From: Tritrichomonas musculus
Taxonomy: Eukaryota > Parabasalia > Tritrichomonadida > Tritrichomonadidae
Length of the DNA stretch: 64,000 bases
Direction of reading: 5' to 3'
NCBI GenBank assembly: GCA_039105265.1
Contig: JAPFFF010000035.1
Location: 434,001 to 498,000 of the forward strand
Shown in pieces: positions 51,969 through 61,986 of the stretch (positions within the stretch are counted from its first letter, which is position 1; the number at the start of each line of letters is the position of its first letter). The position numbers were made by a program, and so were the translations under genes. The notes beneath the pieces were generated by a model. The model saw only the letters and a list, made by a program, of their open reading frames with translations. It was not told the origin of the DNA and did not search any database.

Positions 51969-54900
51969 ATTTAAGGGTCCTGCTAAACTTTTTGAGATTA
52001 GTCTGCTGAAAAGTTTGAGTTTTTCTGAATGCATTTGTGCCATCTAATAAATTGAACTCCATTTTGGCCCCAGCATACAATTTTTCATAGAGTTCTTCAA
52101 TTGTGATGCCCATTCGTTTACATTTATTAATGATCACTTGATGAGGAATGCCCTTGAGTCTTATATGATATCCTTCTTTTCCTTCTTCATCGACTAAGAT
52201 ATCTAAATAACTTTTCTTGCCTAATGCGATCAGTTTTCGTGAATGTATTTGGCCTACTGCACCCTCAAAACCGTCAAAATCATTATGAAATTGACACATG
52301 TTTTCACCTATTAATTCAGCATTATATTTCTCCTTAAAGATCTCTGCCACTTTTTTCACATCATCTTCATATAGGTGCATGCTATCGGTATCTTGATAGA
52401 ATATTTCAATCCCATTTTGTTCTGCACTAGCCATAACACGATTCATCAAATGTTTTGACCATGAAAGAACGCTAGCACCAAATTGTGGGAGATTGAAATG
52501 ATCATTGATCGGCTTCAGCTTTTTCACATAGCATCTATCAATTGTCGGTTCATCATAGATTTCTGTGATAAAGTTATAATTGCGCCAAATGTATTTCATT
52601 AGCTCATCTCTGGGTACACTTTTTGTTTCGGTTTTCATCGCTTTCAATATTGATTTGCCATAGATTGAATTCAATAGCAATTTGATCGTTGACTGCAGTG
52701 GATTCTTCTCTTTCTTATATTTGAGTCTTAAATTAAATAATCCAAGAATGAACTCATTAATCTTCTTATTAAATCCTTCATCAAAATAGTAACCACGAAT
52801 GATTTCGTATTTGATATCATAGAACTCTATTAAATCCATTAGTGCAATCTTGTCAATATAAAAATTGCTAACAGGATCATTGTCAAATATTTTTGAGCCC
52901 TTATCATTTCGTCTAAAGACTTGCCCGAATTTATATGGCTTATCGGATTTGCACTTGATTTCATTAATATTGATTTCAATAAAAAAAGTGTCATATTTCA
53001 TCAATTGATCATGGTCTATATTTTGAGGCAAAATTTTCGGTTTTCCTTTAGCAACACCATCCATTACATACATAGCTGAAGGATAAAGGCTAACTGCATC
53101 AAAATCTTGTATTCTTCCTTCTATATATTGCTTTTGATTTGATGCTGTCATTGTTCTTCCTCCGCTTACACATCTTTGAATAAAGTTTTGCGGTTTGCCA
53201 CTTAATTGATAACAACCGTCAAAACATCCATATTTATTGGCGAAATGATAACCGATAGATGAGATTGAAATAAAGTTATTAACGCCTAACATTTCTGTAC
53301 CTGTTTGTTTGAATACTTCTTTCAAATCTTTATCAAATTTTTCAAGCCCTTTCATAAGAACGATACAATCCTTAAAACAATAGAACTTGGCATATTTCAT
53401 AATATTAATTGAATCATTTTTTTCATTGTATGCTTCACTTATTTTGGCATTTTCTAGGATTTGTTTGCTTTCATCTTTGCCATCGTTCTCTTTTCTATAC
53501 TGCTCATAGAATTCATTGATTGGCAGAACAGCTTTTTGAATGTTTTCTTCAGTGTATATTTTGTATGCCATAACCTCTTTATGCACATCTAAATTAAACA
53601 TAGATGCAAAATTCCTGAGAGCCGATGGAATAATTGAATAGGAATTGCGAAACGTAAGCTTTTTCACTAATTTACCATTTGAAGCATACTTGAGCATAAT
53701 GACTTGCAAAACTGTGCCTGTTCTTTCAGTTATTTGTGTTTTCCATCCAGGAGTATTGATGAAAAAGCAACCATCGTACTTTAAATTATGAAAATAAGTT
53801 AGTGAATTATTGTATAGATAATTGAGAAACTGACGATCAATGTTTTCACCTTCAAAGCTTATTTTGTGAATATTTTGGCCTTCACGATACACTGTGCAAT
53901 TCAAATAAGGACGATGAGGAGATACAGTAGTGTCTGTTTCAAAATCTGAATAATATACTCTAGACCAATCTTTCTCTTTCTTCTTATCTTTATTCGAGTC
54001 TATTATTTTTGTGCATAATTCTTCATTATAATCAAGATCAATGTAATCATTCAATCCATCGTATTCGGTTGTATTCAATATGGATAATTCGCAGCTTCTT
54101 ATCTCTCTGAACATATTGAGCTCAAACATTTTTCTGAATATCATCATTGGAAGAGTGCCATTTTCTGAATAAAAAATCTTTTCGCCTTTGATGCCTTTGA
54201 TCATGAAGCGGTTTTTATCATCTTTGAACTTTTCGTCTATTTCTTTTGCATGTTCAAGATAATAGATGGTGCATTTGATTGGCCTATATATCATGTAGTG
54301 ATCTTTATAAAGAAGCAACTCTACTGTTCGATCATAACCTTTCTTTCTGGTGTCTATTTTGATCTGCATTTGATGCTTAATATCAAACCTTTCGTCGATT
54401 CTTTTCACGACAAAACTGCATTTGAATTTTTCTGATATCTCTTTGATTTTGTTATTTGGCATCGATTTTGTTTGAACATAATATCGCAAGTGATTTATTT
54501 CTTCATCATTGAACACTCCTGACTGAATCAAAGCATAGACAAAACAATTGTCTTTATAATTTTTCTTATCTATCTTTGAGAATATTTGGAATTCACTGAG
54601 ATCTAAATTAGATAAATTAATAAAAGGAAAGAATGAGCCTTCTGGTGTTGATCTATAATCTGGATCGATTTCGACTTCTTCATGATATAAAGCATGGTCA
54701 TCTTCATCTTCTTTAATAACATCGAACTTAATTCCTTTATCGTCTAGTTGTTTTCTCAGAAAAAGTACATCATATTTGACTGGAATGAATTCAAAATTGA
54801 CAGTTGGGTTTGTATCTGATTTCTCTTCTGACAAGTCTAATTCGCCTGATATGTGACCTATTGTGCTCTCTATGTCATGTTTGTCGCTGAGAGTGAACCA

Positions 54901-55323
54901 TTTTGCGTGTCCATCAAGTGTGTATGCTTTGACGACAACTTTTGATTTATTTCGAATCTTATAGCAGTGTCGAAGCATCTCTGTAAATGCGAGTCTCTTG
55001 CACTCACTGTCTCCAATATCGACGTCAAAGGAGAACTCTTTTGCAGCCATAAACATGAGTCTTTTGAGTTCTCTTTGAAATAACTCTTGATCATCCACTT
55101 CTTGTACTCTTTTTTCGTATGCTTGTCTTGCTTGTGTCTTTGATTCTTCATAAAAGTCTATAGACAAGTTCATTATGTCATTATCTACATTTGCATTTGT
55201 ATTTGATATATTGGTTTTCATCTTTTTTCCAGACAAGCCACTTCTTTGTAATCTTTGTATTTGATTTTGCTGTGTTTGAACAAGTTTTATCAATTCTTCT
55301 CTCGAAAGTTTGTTGAAGTCCAT
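51961..55323 (-). CDS. Protein-primed family B DNA polymerase of element B
   Basis: The 1120-residue protein has exonuclease motifs DFETD, FHNLKYD and YCFKDC, and polymerase motifs DFDAVSLYPS (D740, D742), LLLNSIYGKS and DTDS (D978, D980), then KKSYLD. The N-terminus begins with a short coiled coil (SREELIKLVQTQQNQIQRLQ) not seen in element A. Like A it has NYKDNCFVYA and LLLYKDHYM, the OTU-like Cys and His boxes. Codon use is AT-rich compared with A's polymerase, so the two elements belong to clearly separate lineages. Confidence 0.92.
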   Translation of the reverse strand: MDFNKLSREELIKLVQTQQNQIQRLQRSGLSGKKMKTNISNTNANVDNDIMNLSIDFYEESKTQARQAYEKRVQEVDDQELFQRELKRLMFMAAKEFSFDVDIGDSECKRLAFTEMLRHCYKIRNKSKVVVKAYTLDGHAKWFTLSDKHDIESTIGHISGELDLSEEKSDTNPTVNFEFIPVKYDVLFLRKQLDDKGIKFDVIKEDEDDHALYHEEVEIDPDYRSTPEGSFFPFINLSNLDLSEFQIFSKIDKKNYKDNCFVYALIQSGVFNDEEINHLRYYVQTKSMPNNKIKEISEKFKCSFVVKRIDERFDIKHQMQIKIDTRKKGYDRTVELLLYKDHYMIYRPIKCTIYYLEHAKEIDEKFKDDKNRFMIKGIKGEKIFYSENGTLPMMIFRKMFELNMFREIRSCELSILNTTEYDGLNDYIDLDYNEELCTKIIDSNKDKKKEKDWSRVYYSDFETDTTVSPHRPYLNCTVYREGQNIHKISFEGENIDRQFLNYLYNNSLTYFHNLKYDGCFFINTPGWKTQITERTGTVLQVIMLKYASNGKLVKKLTFRNSYSIIPSALRNFASMFNLDVHKEVMAYKIYTEENIQKAVLPINEFYEQYRKENDGKDESKQILENAKISEAYNEKNDSINIMKYAKFYCFKDCIVLMKGLEKFDKDLKEVFKQTGTEMLGVNNFISISSIGYHFANKYGCFDGCYQLSGKPQNFIQRCVSGGRTMTASNQKQYIEGRIQDFDAVSLYPSAMYVMDGVAKGKPKILPQNIDHDQLMKYDTFFIEININEIKCKSDKPYKFGQVFRRNDKGSKIFDNDPVSNFYIDKIALMDLIEFYDIKYEIIRGYYFDEGFNKKINEFILGLFNLRLKYKKEKNPLQSTIKLLLNSIYGKSILKAMKTETKSVPRDELMKYIWRNYNFITEIYDEPTIDRCYVKKLKPINDHFNLPQFGASVLSWSKHLMNRVMASAEQNGIEIFYQDTDSMHLYEDDVKKVAEIFKEKYNAELIGENMCQFHNDFDGFEGAVGQIHSRKLIALGKKSYLDILVDEEGKEGYHIRLKGIPHQVIINKCKRMGITIEELYEKLYAGAKMEFNLLDGTNAFRKTQTFQQTNLKKFSRTLKFI

Positions 55324-55444
55324 TTTAAGTGTGATTAAATTGACCTTTATTAACCTAAAAACTGTAGAAATATAAAAATAAAAGAATTAAAAATAAAAAG
55401 AAAAAATAAAAGAAAAATAAGAGAAGAATTGTTTATTAATGACC

Positions 55445-56527
55445 TTATGCAATTAAGTAATTTTCAACTGGTTCCCAGTAAAGATTTATCGTGTCTTTTT
55501 TGGTAAATGGATCTTTTAAAGTTTTTTGACGCGCATCATATTCATCAGGACCAATGAGTTCTCTGATTTCATTTGGTAATCTTTGCCAAACTTGTTGCAT
55601 TTCGGGATTTTTCTTGAACTTGGATTCTCCATCCCAGTTATTGACAAAAAAGTTCATGTCTTGGAGAATTGACCTTGCTTTGACACTTCTTTCAATCCTC
55701 TTTCCAAGAAGTTTGGCATAGTTATCAAGTGCATTGAATGAACTTAATGTGTTATTCACTTTGGCAATCTCGTTTTGCATCGTTAATTCTGTCATCTTTT
55801 TGACAGTTGCATTGAATTTTGTGTCAGCACAGATCCTTGAAACGAGGATAAGTTGTTCGGTTCCCGTTATTGCCTTCTTATCCTGCATTTGGTTCTTTAA
55901 TTTCAAGATTTCAGCCTCCATTGTTTTAATCTTGCTTTCGTATTCTTGATTCTGCTTCTGGAGTTTATCTTTCTCAGAATCAATTTTTTTGCTCACATAC
56001 TTTTCGATGACTTTTCGAAACATAGATGGCATTTTGTTCTTTGGATTCTCCTCCTCATTATCGTCGATGAGTGTTTGCAGCATTTTTTCCCAATTTTTCT
56101 CAGCTGGTTCAGCCGGCATGATATTTAGTATTTGCCCAGGCTGAATATTTAAGTGCGGTTCTTCTTGCTGTATTTGAGGTTGCTGCTGCTGCACTTGATT
56201 TTGTTGCTGCTGCTGTAATTGTTGTAATTGCGCTTGCAATAAAATGTCTAATTGGCGTTCGATTGCAGCCATTCTTTCATCTTCTCGGGGCTCTCCCATA
56301 TATTGATGGGGCCCTTCCGAGGCATATCTTTCTTCTCGGGGCTCTCCCATATATTGATGGGGCCCTTCCGAGGCATATCTGTAACGGGGCTCTCCCATAT
56401 ATTGATGGGGCCCTTCCGTAATGTATCTGTTGTAGCGGGGCTCTCCCACCAATATATGGGGCCCATCCGTATATCGATTGCTGTAAATTGGATATTTTTG
56501 ATTACCTTTTCGCGAGTATTGACGTTC
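55445..56527 (-). CDS. Coiled-coil protein with GPHQYMGEP repeats
   Basis: I use the ATG at 56527 (MERQYSRKG); the frame also opens at 56575. The N-terminal part has a first, variant repeat and three near-perfect repeats of about 16-17 residues containing EGPHQYMGEPR, encoded by roughly 50-bp DNA repeats at 56280-56470. A Gln-rich tract follows, then a coiled coil (KQNQEYESKIKTMEAEILKLKNQM) and a helical C-terminal domain ending in WEPVENYLIA. No homologue was recognised in element A. Structural or scaffold roles are possible. Confidence 0.6.
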   Translation of the reverse strand, partial: ERQYSRKGNQKYPIYSNRYTDGPHILVGEPRYNRYITEGPHQYMGEPRYRYASEGPHQYMGEPREERYASEGPHQYMGEPREDERMAAIERQLDILLQAQLQQLQQQQQNQVQQQQPQIQQEEPHLNIQPGQILNIMPAEPAEKNWEKMLQTLIDDNEEENPKNKMPSMFRKVIEKYVSKKIDSEKDKLQKQNQEYESKIKTMEAEILKLKNQMQDKKAITGTEQLILVSRICADTKFNATVKKMTELTMQNEIAKVNNTLSSFNALDNYAKLLGKRIERSVKARSILQDMNFFVNNWDGESKFKKNPEMQQVWQRLPNEIRELIGPDEYDARQKTLKDPFTKKDTINLYWEPVENYLIA

Positions 56528-56579
56528 CATCTGCAAAAATAAAAAATGAAAATTTGAGACAAAACGATAATTCAATACT

Positions 56580-56926
56580 ATAGAATTTATTCTCTCAAAA
56601 TTGAATGTCCGATCATTTTTAATTTTTGCGATTTTTAAACATTTTATTTTAATCTAACGATTAATTATTTATTATCTACATTAAATATATATATTATTTT
56701 TATGATTATTATTAAAAAACAAATTATTAAAAATATTTCAATAAATTGAGAGAATGTAAATTTTATTCCAAAGTATTTTATTTTTTAAATCTAAACTATT
56801 ATTTAATATCTACATTAAATATACATATTTATAAAATAGTTATTTTTATTCTAAAAAATGTTTTTCTATAGAATTTGAAAAATTAAAAAATTTTAAAATT
56901 CTTTTGAAAAAGTTTCATACTTTTTT
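56580..56926. other. AT-rich spacer inside element B
   Basis: TTAAATATA and TTATTTA words predominate. No gene or ordered repeat was seen. Confidence 0.5.
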
Positions 56927-57450
56927 ATGGTTGAATTCTTTACGATTAAAGATTGGGACGAAACCGAGCAAATCGAGTATTTCGAAAATCCGCTTTATTC
57001 CTTTTTAAACGAAGAAGAAAAAAAAAACAAATTGACGCGATTCATCCAGAAATCAAAGAGAACGAAAATAAAAAATATAATAATAATAATCAAGAGATAA
57101 TTACACTTGCAAATCAATTACAGAGACACTTACATACGTCTAGTCCGGATGGAGAGCCCTCAAAGTTTGAAATAAATAAAAAGCCACCTATACCCGAGAA
57201 AATAAAAATTCAAATAGATGATAAGTTCCTAACATTCTATAAATCATTAAAGTATGATAATTATAAGGTGATAGAATTAAGAGATAATTATAATAAGTAT
57301 TTTGGTACAAATTATACAAAAAGAGGATTTGGTCAAATAAAAGAGGTTAAATTACTATTTACTAAAAAACGAATCTATATTAATTCCAAAAAAAGAAGTA
57401 TGCTTTATACTAAATTATATTCTTTATCAATAAACAATCAAATTACTTAA
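56927..57450 (+). pseudogene. Coding remnant of element B, unknown function
   Basis: Two segments with coding character lie here: an acidic one early, and a Lys/Asn/Tyr-rich one later that contains FLTFYKSLKYDNYKVIELRDNYNKYFG. I treat the region as a broken gene of the element. No family is recognised. Confidence 0.4.
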
Positions 57451-57479
57451 TCTTTGAATTTTTCAATGAATAATTTTTG

Positions 57480-57780
57480 AATGAATTACTCTGGTTATTA
57501 ACCATATGAATTATTTTAGCATGATTTACTATGAGTAAAAATGAGTATGCCAAAGTAAGAGTATACCAGAGTATATTTTTCAATGATCATAGAAAATTGA
57601 GTATGCCAAAGTAATTTGAATGATTTACTATGGTTAATAACCAGAGTAAAAGAATGATTTACTATGGTTAATAACCAGAGTATAATTTTTGAATGATTAT
57701 TGAAAAATACTATGGATAGTATAATTTACTATGGTTAATATCCATAGTATTTTTCAATAATCATTCAAAAATTTTTCAAA
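57480..57780. repeat. Cluster of inverted repeats with a perfect 35-bp hairpin
   Basis: The arms 57684-57718 and 57739-57773 are exact complements (35 bp) around a 20-nt loop. Upstream are several copies of TACTATGGTTAATAACCAGAGTA-like palindromic words and AGTATGCCAAAGTAA (twice). The cluster lies between two plus-strand frames of element B and could act as a terminator, recombination site or origin. Confidence 0.75.
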
Positions 57781-57798
57781 GGATTTTTTTATATTTCA

Positions 57799-58068
57799 AT
57801 GTCTAAGAGAGAGATAGATCCTGATTTCGGTCCTTATTCTTGTATGGCCTGGAAAAAATTAACAGAAAGGTATGGACCTAAAATCAATTTTAATCAATTG
57901 TTTTCTATGGCCAAAATCTTATCTTTTGTATCCAATATTCCAATTCCATCAAAAAGCAAAAAAAATAAAGTCCTTTTAATTCTATGGTTCGATGAACACC
58001 TTGATATCTTGTGGCCAATAATTATTAAAAAGATTAAAGTCATAAAAGCAGATGGAACGGTTATTTAA
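57799..58068 (+). CDS. Small 89-residue protein of element B, unknown function
   Basis: An ATTTTTT box begins 16 nt before the ATG, like the boxes of element A. The product is mostly helical with a hydrophobic C-terminal half (VLLILWFDEHLDILWPIIIKK). Its last 8 bp overlap the end of the convergent bZIP-like gene. No family is recognised. Confidence 0.55.
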   Translation: MSKREIDPDFGPYSCMAWKKLTERYGPKINFNQLFSMAKILSFVSNIPIPSKSKKNKVLLILWFDEHLDILWPIIIKKIKVIKADGTVI

Positions 58069-58297
58069 TAAATTCTTTAACTTTTTCTTTTAATTCTTCT
58101 ATTTCTTTTTTCTTTCTTTCTCTATAAGCTTTTTGTTGTTGTTTTCTTGCTTCATGTCTTTCTTCATCAGTGGCATATTTTTGTTTTCTTCCTCTTTTAT
58201 GCTCTTCATTTTTCAAGTTCTCAATACTTTCTGAGTGACTGAGCTTTTTGATAATATCTGTTTCATTAAATTCTGAAAAATTGAGTCGTCCGGCCAT
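58061..58297 (-). CDS. bZIP-like basic protein of element B
   Basis: The 78-residue product parallels the element A protein at 29505-29798: FNETDIIK, RGRKQKYATDEER, then the basic helix RKQQQKAYRERKKKEIEELKEKV with a short heptad. It lies head to head with the helicase gene (49 nt between start codons). A DNA-binding regulator is likely. Confidence 0.68.
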   Translation of the reverse strand: MAGRLNFSEFNETDIIKKLSHSESIENLKNEEHKRGRKQKYATDEERHEARKQQQKAYRERKKKEIEELKEKVKEFIK

Positions 58298-58346
58298 TTA
58301 ATTTGAAAAGAAGAAAAAAAATTAAAAAATCTCATCACTCATTAAA

Positions 58347-60107
58347 ATGTTAAATCCACAATTTATCGATTTAACCGAAGAAGAAGATATCGATCCTTTT
58401 TTGTACAATGACCCAACAGAAAACCAAATTATAATCGAAAACGTTTTCAGTTCTTATGAACCAGATATCAAAGATAACGATCTTGAGGTTAACAATAGTC
58501 CAATCAAGCTCAAAAGGGAAGACATTTTAGCCCTCTATTCTCTAATCGCTCCAATCGAATTTAATTTACGGTTCATTTATGATTCAGCCAATTATGCACC
58601 ATACACTTTTGATTTTATTATTGGAATAGTGAAAGAATGGTGGTGTCAAAGACAAGAAAATGATCCTACTTTTATAACAGACAGATGGACAAATAATTTT
58701 CCAATAATGAGTAATGAGTGGCTGTTCTCTTTTCTAAATTGTCTCCCTCAAAGGCAAAGACACTATATGCTCGAAACTTATTTCAGAAACAAAATAGACG
58801 ACAGTGCACACATTGAAACACACAATGATTTCACCCTAACGAGCATAAGAAAGAAGAATTATGTCAGCACAATAAATGAGCGTTCAATAATAAGAGTAGG
58901 GGAATTCATGACAGATCTTAAGAAAGTGATTTGTCAAATAGACATCACTCCTCCATTAATCTTGATGAAAGTGAGAGATCCATCCTATAGACGAGCACAA
59001 TTAGTGATGACAACAGCACAACAACTCAAGCACAAACTTATGACGATTAATGTTGGAAAAGTGACAGCTGACAAAATCTTAAATACAGGAATGAATAAGA
59101 ACTTTATCATGTATGAACAATTAACATTCTTTCCTGGGAGAGAGAATGCGTTCACTTTCTTTCAAGGATTTGAATATTTCCCTGTGCCTCAAAGAGAAAT
59201 CAAGATGGAATTGATTCAGCCATTCTTAACTCACATAGAACAAATCATCTGCAACAAAAGACACGAAATCTATGAATATGTTATCAATTGGATATCATTC
59301 ATTGTGCAGAAAGTTGGCCAGAAGACAAAGACATCAATAATAATCACAGGTATACAAGGCACAGGGAAGAACACGTTCACTGACACCATTTGCAACTTGT
59401 TTGGCTCATATGCAAATAAGAATTGCAAACTTGAACACATTACTGGCGATTTTAACAGCAGCATCATGTACAAGATGCTCCTTGTGTGTAATGAAGTGAA
59501 AAGTTTTATCAATAATAAGAAATATGACCCTGAAATGTTGAAGACTTTGATAACAGAAGATTCAATCGACATACACCAAAAGTTCCATGATGTCTTCACT
59601 CAGCAGAACGTGGCAAACTTTATTTTTCTCTCAAACAACTTTGCGCCACTAAAAATCGAAGAAGATGATAGAAGATTTTTAGTTATGGAGACATCATCAG
59701 AGAAGAGAGGAGATCACGAGTATTTTAGCCAATTACATGATTCGTTCACTCCAGAATTCTATTCGAATCTTCTTGCATTCTTTGGATATCATGATATATC
59801 TCTCTTTGATCCAAGTGTGATTCCTCTCACGAATGAAAAGACTGATATCATTAATTTTTTCAAGAACCCTTATTTCATGTTCATTCAGAAGAATCTGATT
59901 CAGTTCAAAAAGGGTTTTCCACGAAAAACAGTCTTTGAGACATATAAAATGTGGTGTACAGAGATCGGTTTTGAACCAGGAACACAACAAAAGTTTAGAA
60001 TCAGTGTTCTTAAGTACTGCCGAGAAATAAGGATAATCGGCTCACAAGAAGAATGCTATCAGCTCAAGAATGAGATGATTGAGCTATTCAAAAATAAAAA
60101 TAAATAG
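58347..60107 (+). CDS. SF3 helicase (D5-like) of element B
   Basis: Residues about 310-480 form a superfamily 3 helicase core: Walker A GIQGTGKNT (335-343), a B region around MLLVCNEV, and motif C in NFIFLSNNFAPL followed by DDRRFLVME, as in the D5 and virophage/phage-type helicases. The N-terminal 300 residues have no recognised primase motif. The C-terminal domain is helical. An Inr-like TCATTA is 5 nt before the ATG, unlike the ATTTTT boxes of element A. Element A has no such gene; SF3 helicases are common in virophages and Polinton-like viruses. Confidence 0.8.
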   Translation: MLNPQFIDLTEEEDIDPFLYNDPTENQIIIENVFSSYEPDIKDNDLEVNNSPIKLKREDILALYSLIAPIEFNLRFIYDSANYAPYTFDFIIGIVKEWWCQRQENDPTFITDRWTNNFPIMSNEWLFSFLNCLPQRQRHYMLETYFRNKIDDSAHIETHNDFTLTSIRKKNYVSTINERSIIRVGEFMTDLKKVICQIDITPPLILMKVRDPSYRRAQLVMTTAQQLKHKLMTINVGKVTADKILNTGMNKNFIMYEQLTFFPGRENAFTFFQGFEYFPVPQREIKMELIQPFLTHIEQIICNKRHEIYEYVINWISFIVQKVGQKTKTSIIITGIQGTGKNTFTDTICNLFGSYANKNCKLEHITGDFNSSIMYKMLLVCNEVKSFINNKKYDPEMLKTLITEDSIDIHQKFHDVFTQQNVANFIFLSNNFAPLKIEEDDRRFLVMETSSEKRGDHEYFSQLHDSFTPEFYSNLLAFFGYHDISLFDPSVIPLTNEKTDIINFFKNPYFMFIQKNLIQFKKGFPRKTVFETYKMWCTEIGFEPGTQQKFRISVLKYCREIRIIGSQEECYQLKNEMIELFKNKNK

Positions 60108-60131
60108 CTTAATTAATTAATTAATAAACAT

Positions 60132-60653
60132 TTAAATGCAAAACTTTAAACATAAGTGATAATTGTTTACTAATTCATTATATTCTTTATTATAGACTTG
60201 TTTGAAGTCAGTGATGATTTCGCCGTTCTCTTTGAGTATTTTAATGGCTTCTATTCTTCGAATTGGGTTTGCTTTTCCGGCACAACAACCAATATCTTCA
60301 TCAAGATGTACTTCGACTTCTGTGACTTTGAGAATTGCTTTTATGATTTCTTCTAAGCACTCTTTAGGGACAATAATAGAATGCTTAAAGATTAAATTGC
60401 TTAAAAGCGCCTTATCCTGATTTAAAAGTATTTGAGCATATGTTTCTAAAATCACACTTTTTGCGTCTGTTTCTTTGATTTCCGGTTCTATTTGAGCATT
60501 CACGTCTCTTGTTATCACTATCTCCTCCTTCCCATCTTCTCGTTTATTTATAATAATATTATTATTTATATTTGAAGTCGATGACGATGCTGCGGTTGGC
60601 TCCAATGCTATATTTGCGTTAACACCAGTTGCGTTTGTTCTCTTCTTGATCAT
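60132..60653 (-). CDS. Conserved 173-residue Polinton protein, element B copy
   Basis: It is parallel to the element A protein at 37334-37861: MIKKR, TGVNAN, LEPT-AS, INNN-INKR-DGKE-IVITRD, ILETYA-ILL-QDKAL-SNLI-KH-IIVP, and GE-ITDFKQVYNKE. The conservation over most of its length, in elements that differ widely elsewhere, marks it as a core gene of this Polinton group. The function is unknown. Confidence 0.7.
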   Translation of the reverse strand: MIKKRTNATGVNANIALEPTAASSSTSNINNNIIINKREDGKEEIVITRDVNAQIEPEIKETDAKSVILETYAQILLNQDKALLSNLIFKHSIIVPKECLEEIIKAILKVTEVEVHLDEDIGCCAGKANPIRRIEAIKILKENGEIITDFKQVYNKEYNELVNNYHLCLKFCI

Positions 60654-60773
60654 TTGTCTTGGAGATAAACCTTAAAATTTTAAAGGACCAAATAACTTCT
60701 GAATTATCATAAGTAGCCGGCCATTTATTTAAGAATAAAACTTTAGAAAGAATAATCAGATCACACTTTTATA

Positions 60774-61493
60774 ATGTCATTCAACGAACTCGCACAAGAA
60801 TTAGTTCAGATCCAAAAAGAACTCACTCCCATCCAAGAAGACATCTATGCATTCCTTAATCAAAAAGATGAGATCCCAATTTATAAAATCGAACATGTTA
60901 TTCCCTTCATGATGTATCGCTACTGTCAGCTAATAAACCAACAAGTAGACGCAAACAGAAGACTTGATATGTTAGTAACTATGCAAGCAGCCAAAGAAAG
61001 ATATGATGAAAAAGCTCATAAAGAAGAAGAAGAAAAAGAAGAAGAAGAAGAAGAAGAATGCCAAGTTAGCAAAGAGGAAAAAATAAAAACAGAAGAAGAA
61101 TATAAAGAGATGATAGAAGAGCTAGATTATGATGAAGAAATCTTGGCAAAACTGGCGCATGATATCGAAAGTTTTGTGAATGAAAAAGGGCATATATCAC
61201 ATTGTAAAATAACTACCATGCTAAGAAAATTCACTAATTTTATCGAAACAAGAAATGAAATGGCTAACAAAATAAAAATATTAAATAAATACCGAAAAGA
61301 CAATGAATATAAAACAAATCTCGATGAATGCCTGGAGAAGAAGAAGAAGAAAGAACCAAAATATATTAAAATGATCAGTACTGATTCTTACGATAGTCCT
61401 TTTAATTTTTCTTCTGATGATAATGAAAAAGAAGAGGATGAAGAAAAGAAAGAAGAAAAAGAAAAAGAAGAAGAAAAAGAGCAAAAAAAATAA
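60774..61493 (+). CDS. Glu/Lys-rich coiled-coil protein of element B
   Basis: The 239-residue product has two related helical segments (DIYAFLNQKDEIPIYKIEHV and DIESFVNEKGHISHCKITTM), separated by a Glu-rich tract, and ends in a long EEKEKEE tail. The two segments look like an internal duplication of about 50 residues. An Inr-like TCACA occurs about 13 nt before the ATG. Unknown role, no counterpart seen in A. Confidence 0.55.
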   Translation: MSFNELAQELVQIQKELTPIQEDIYAFLNQKDEIPIYKIEHVIPFMMYRYCQLINQQVDANRRLDMLVTMQAAKERYDEKAHKEEEEKEEEEEEECQVSKEEKIKTEEEYKEMIEELDYDEEILAKLAHDIESFVNEKGHISHCKITTMLRKFTNFIETRNEMANKIKILNKYRKDNEYKTNLDECLEKKKKKEPKYIKMISTDSYDSPFNFSSDDNEKEEDEEKKEEKEKEEEKEQKK

Positions 61494-61532
61494 GCTCAAT
61501 AATCAAAATTAATTAATAAAAATTAATTTTCT

Positions 61533-61964
61533 TTAATATATATTATTTTTTATTATAACTGAGTGTTTAGGTCCATATATTATTGATCCTTTATTATTTT
61601 CATCTGCTAATCCTTGTATTCGAGCTAAATCTTCTGGCTTTTTCAGGTAAGGAGGCAAAAGTGGCGGTTTTTTCACATATCCATGGTGAATATAATGTTT
61701 TCCGTCAGTTAAGCTTACTGGTGGTTCATGAAGTCCTTTTGTTGTGTGCTGATTAGTTGGTGGAGGACGTACAGGTTTATTTTCTCGAACTATCGTTGGT
61801 GGTAAATTGACCTTGGGATTAAAAGTGACAGCATAAGTGTTATCGTTCGAAAAGATACCATAATGTTTGCCTTTGATAAATCGCACTTTTTCTGTATTTT
61901 CATTATACATTACTCCTTCTCTTCCTACAATCTCTGCATTTGGGGATTTATAATCATTAGCCAT
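61533..61964 (-). CDS. Pro-rich protein next to the capsid gene of element B
   Basis: The 143-residue product has an ATTTTT box 16 nt before its ATG. GREGVMYNE near the start resembles the small basic protein of element A at 40963-41166. The middle is Pro/Lys-rich (PTIVRENKPVRPPP, KKPPLLPPYLKKP) and likely unstructured. Position beside the capsid gene suggests a virion protein. Confidence 0.5.
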   Translation of the reverse strand: MANDYKSPNAEIVGREGVMYNENTEKVRFIKGKHYGIFSNDNTYAVTFNPKVNLPPTIVRENKPVRPPPTNQHTTKGLHEPPVSLTDGKHYIHHGYVKKPPLLPPYLKKPEDLARIQGLADENNKGSIIYGPKHSVIIKNNIY

Positions 61965-61986
61965 TTAAGTAAAGAAAAATTCTATT

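Noticed and set aside
55445-56575. Possible spliced leader exon at the coiled-coil gene because of TTTTTGCAG before the ATG at 56527
   Set aside because: Trichomonad introns have a longer conserved 3' motif (ACTAACACACAG-like) that is absent here.
57684-57773. Hairpin as a microRNA or snRNA gene
   Set aside because: No RNA polymerase III boxes or known snRNA motifs; only a perfect inverted repeat is visible.
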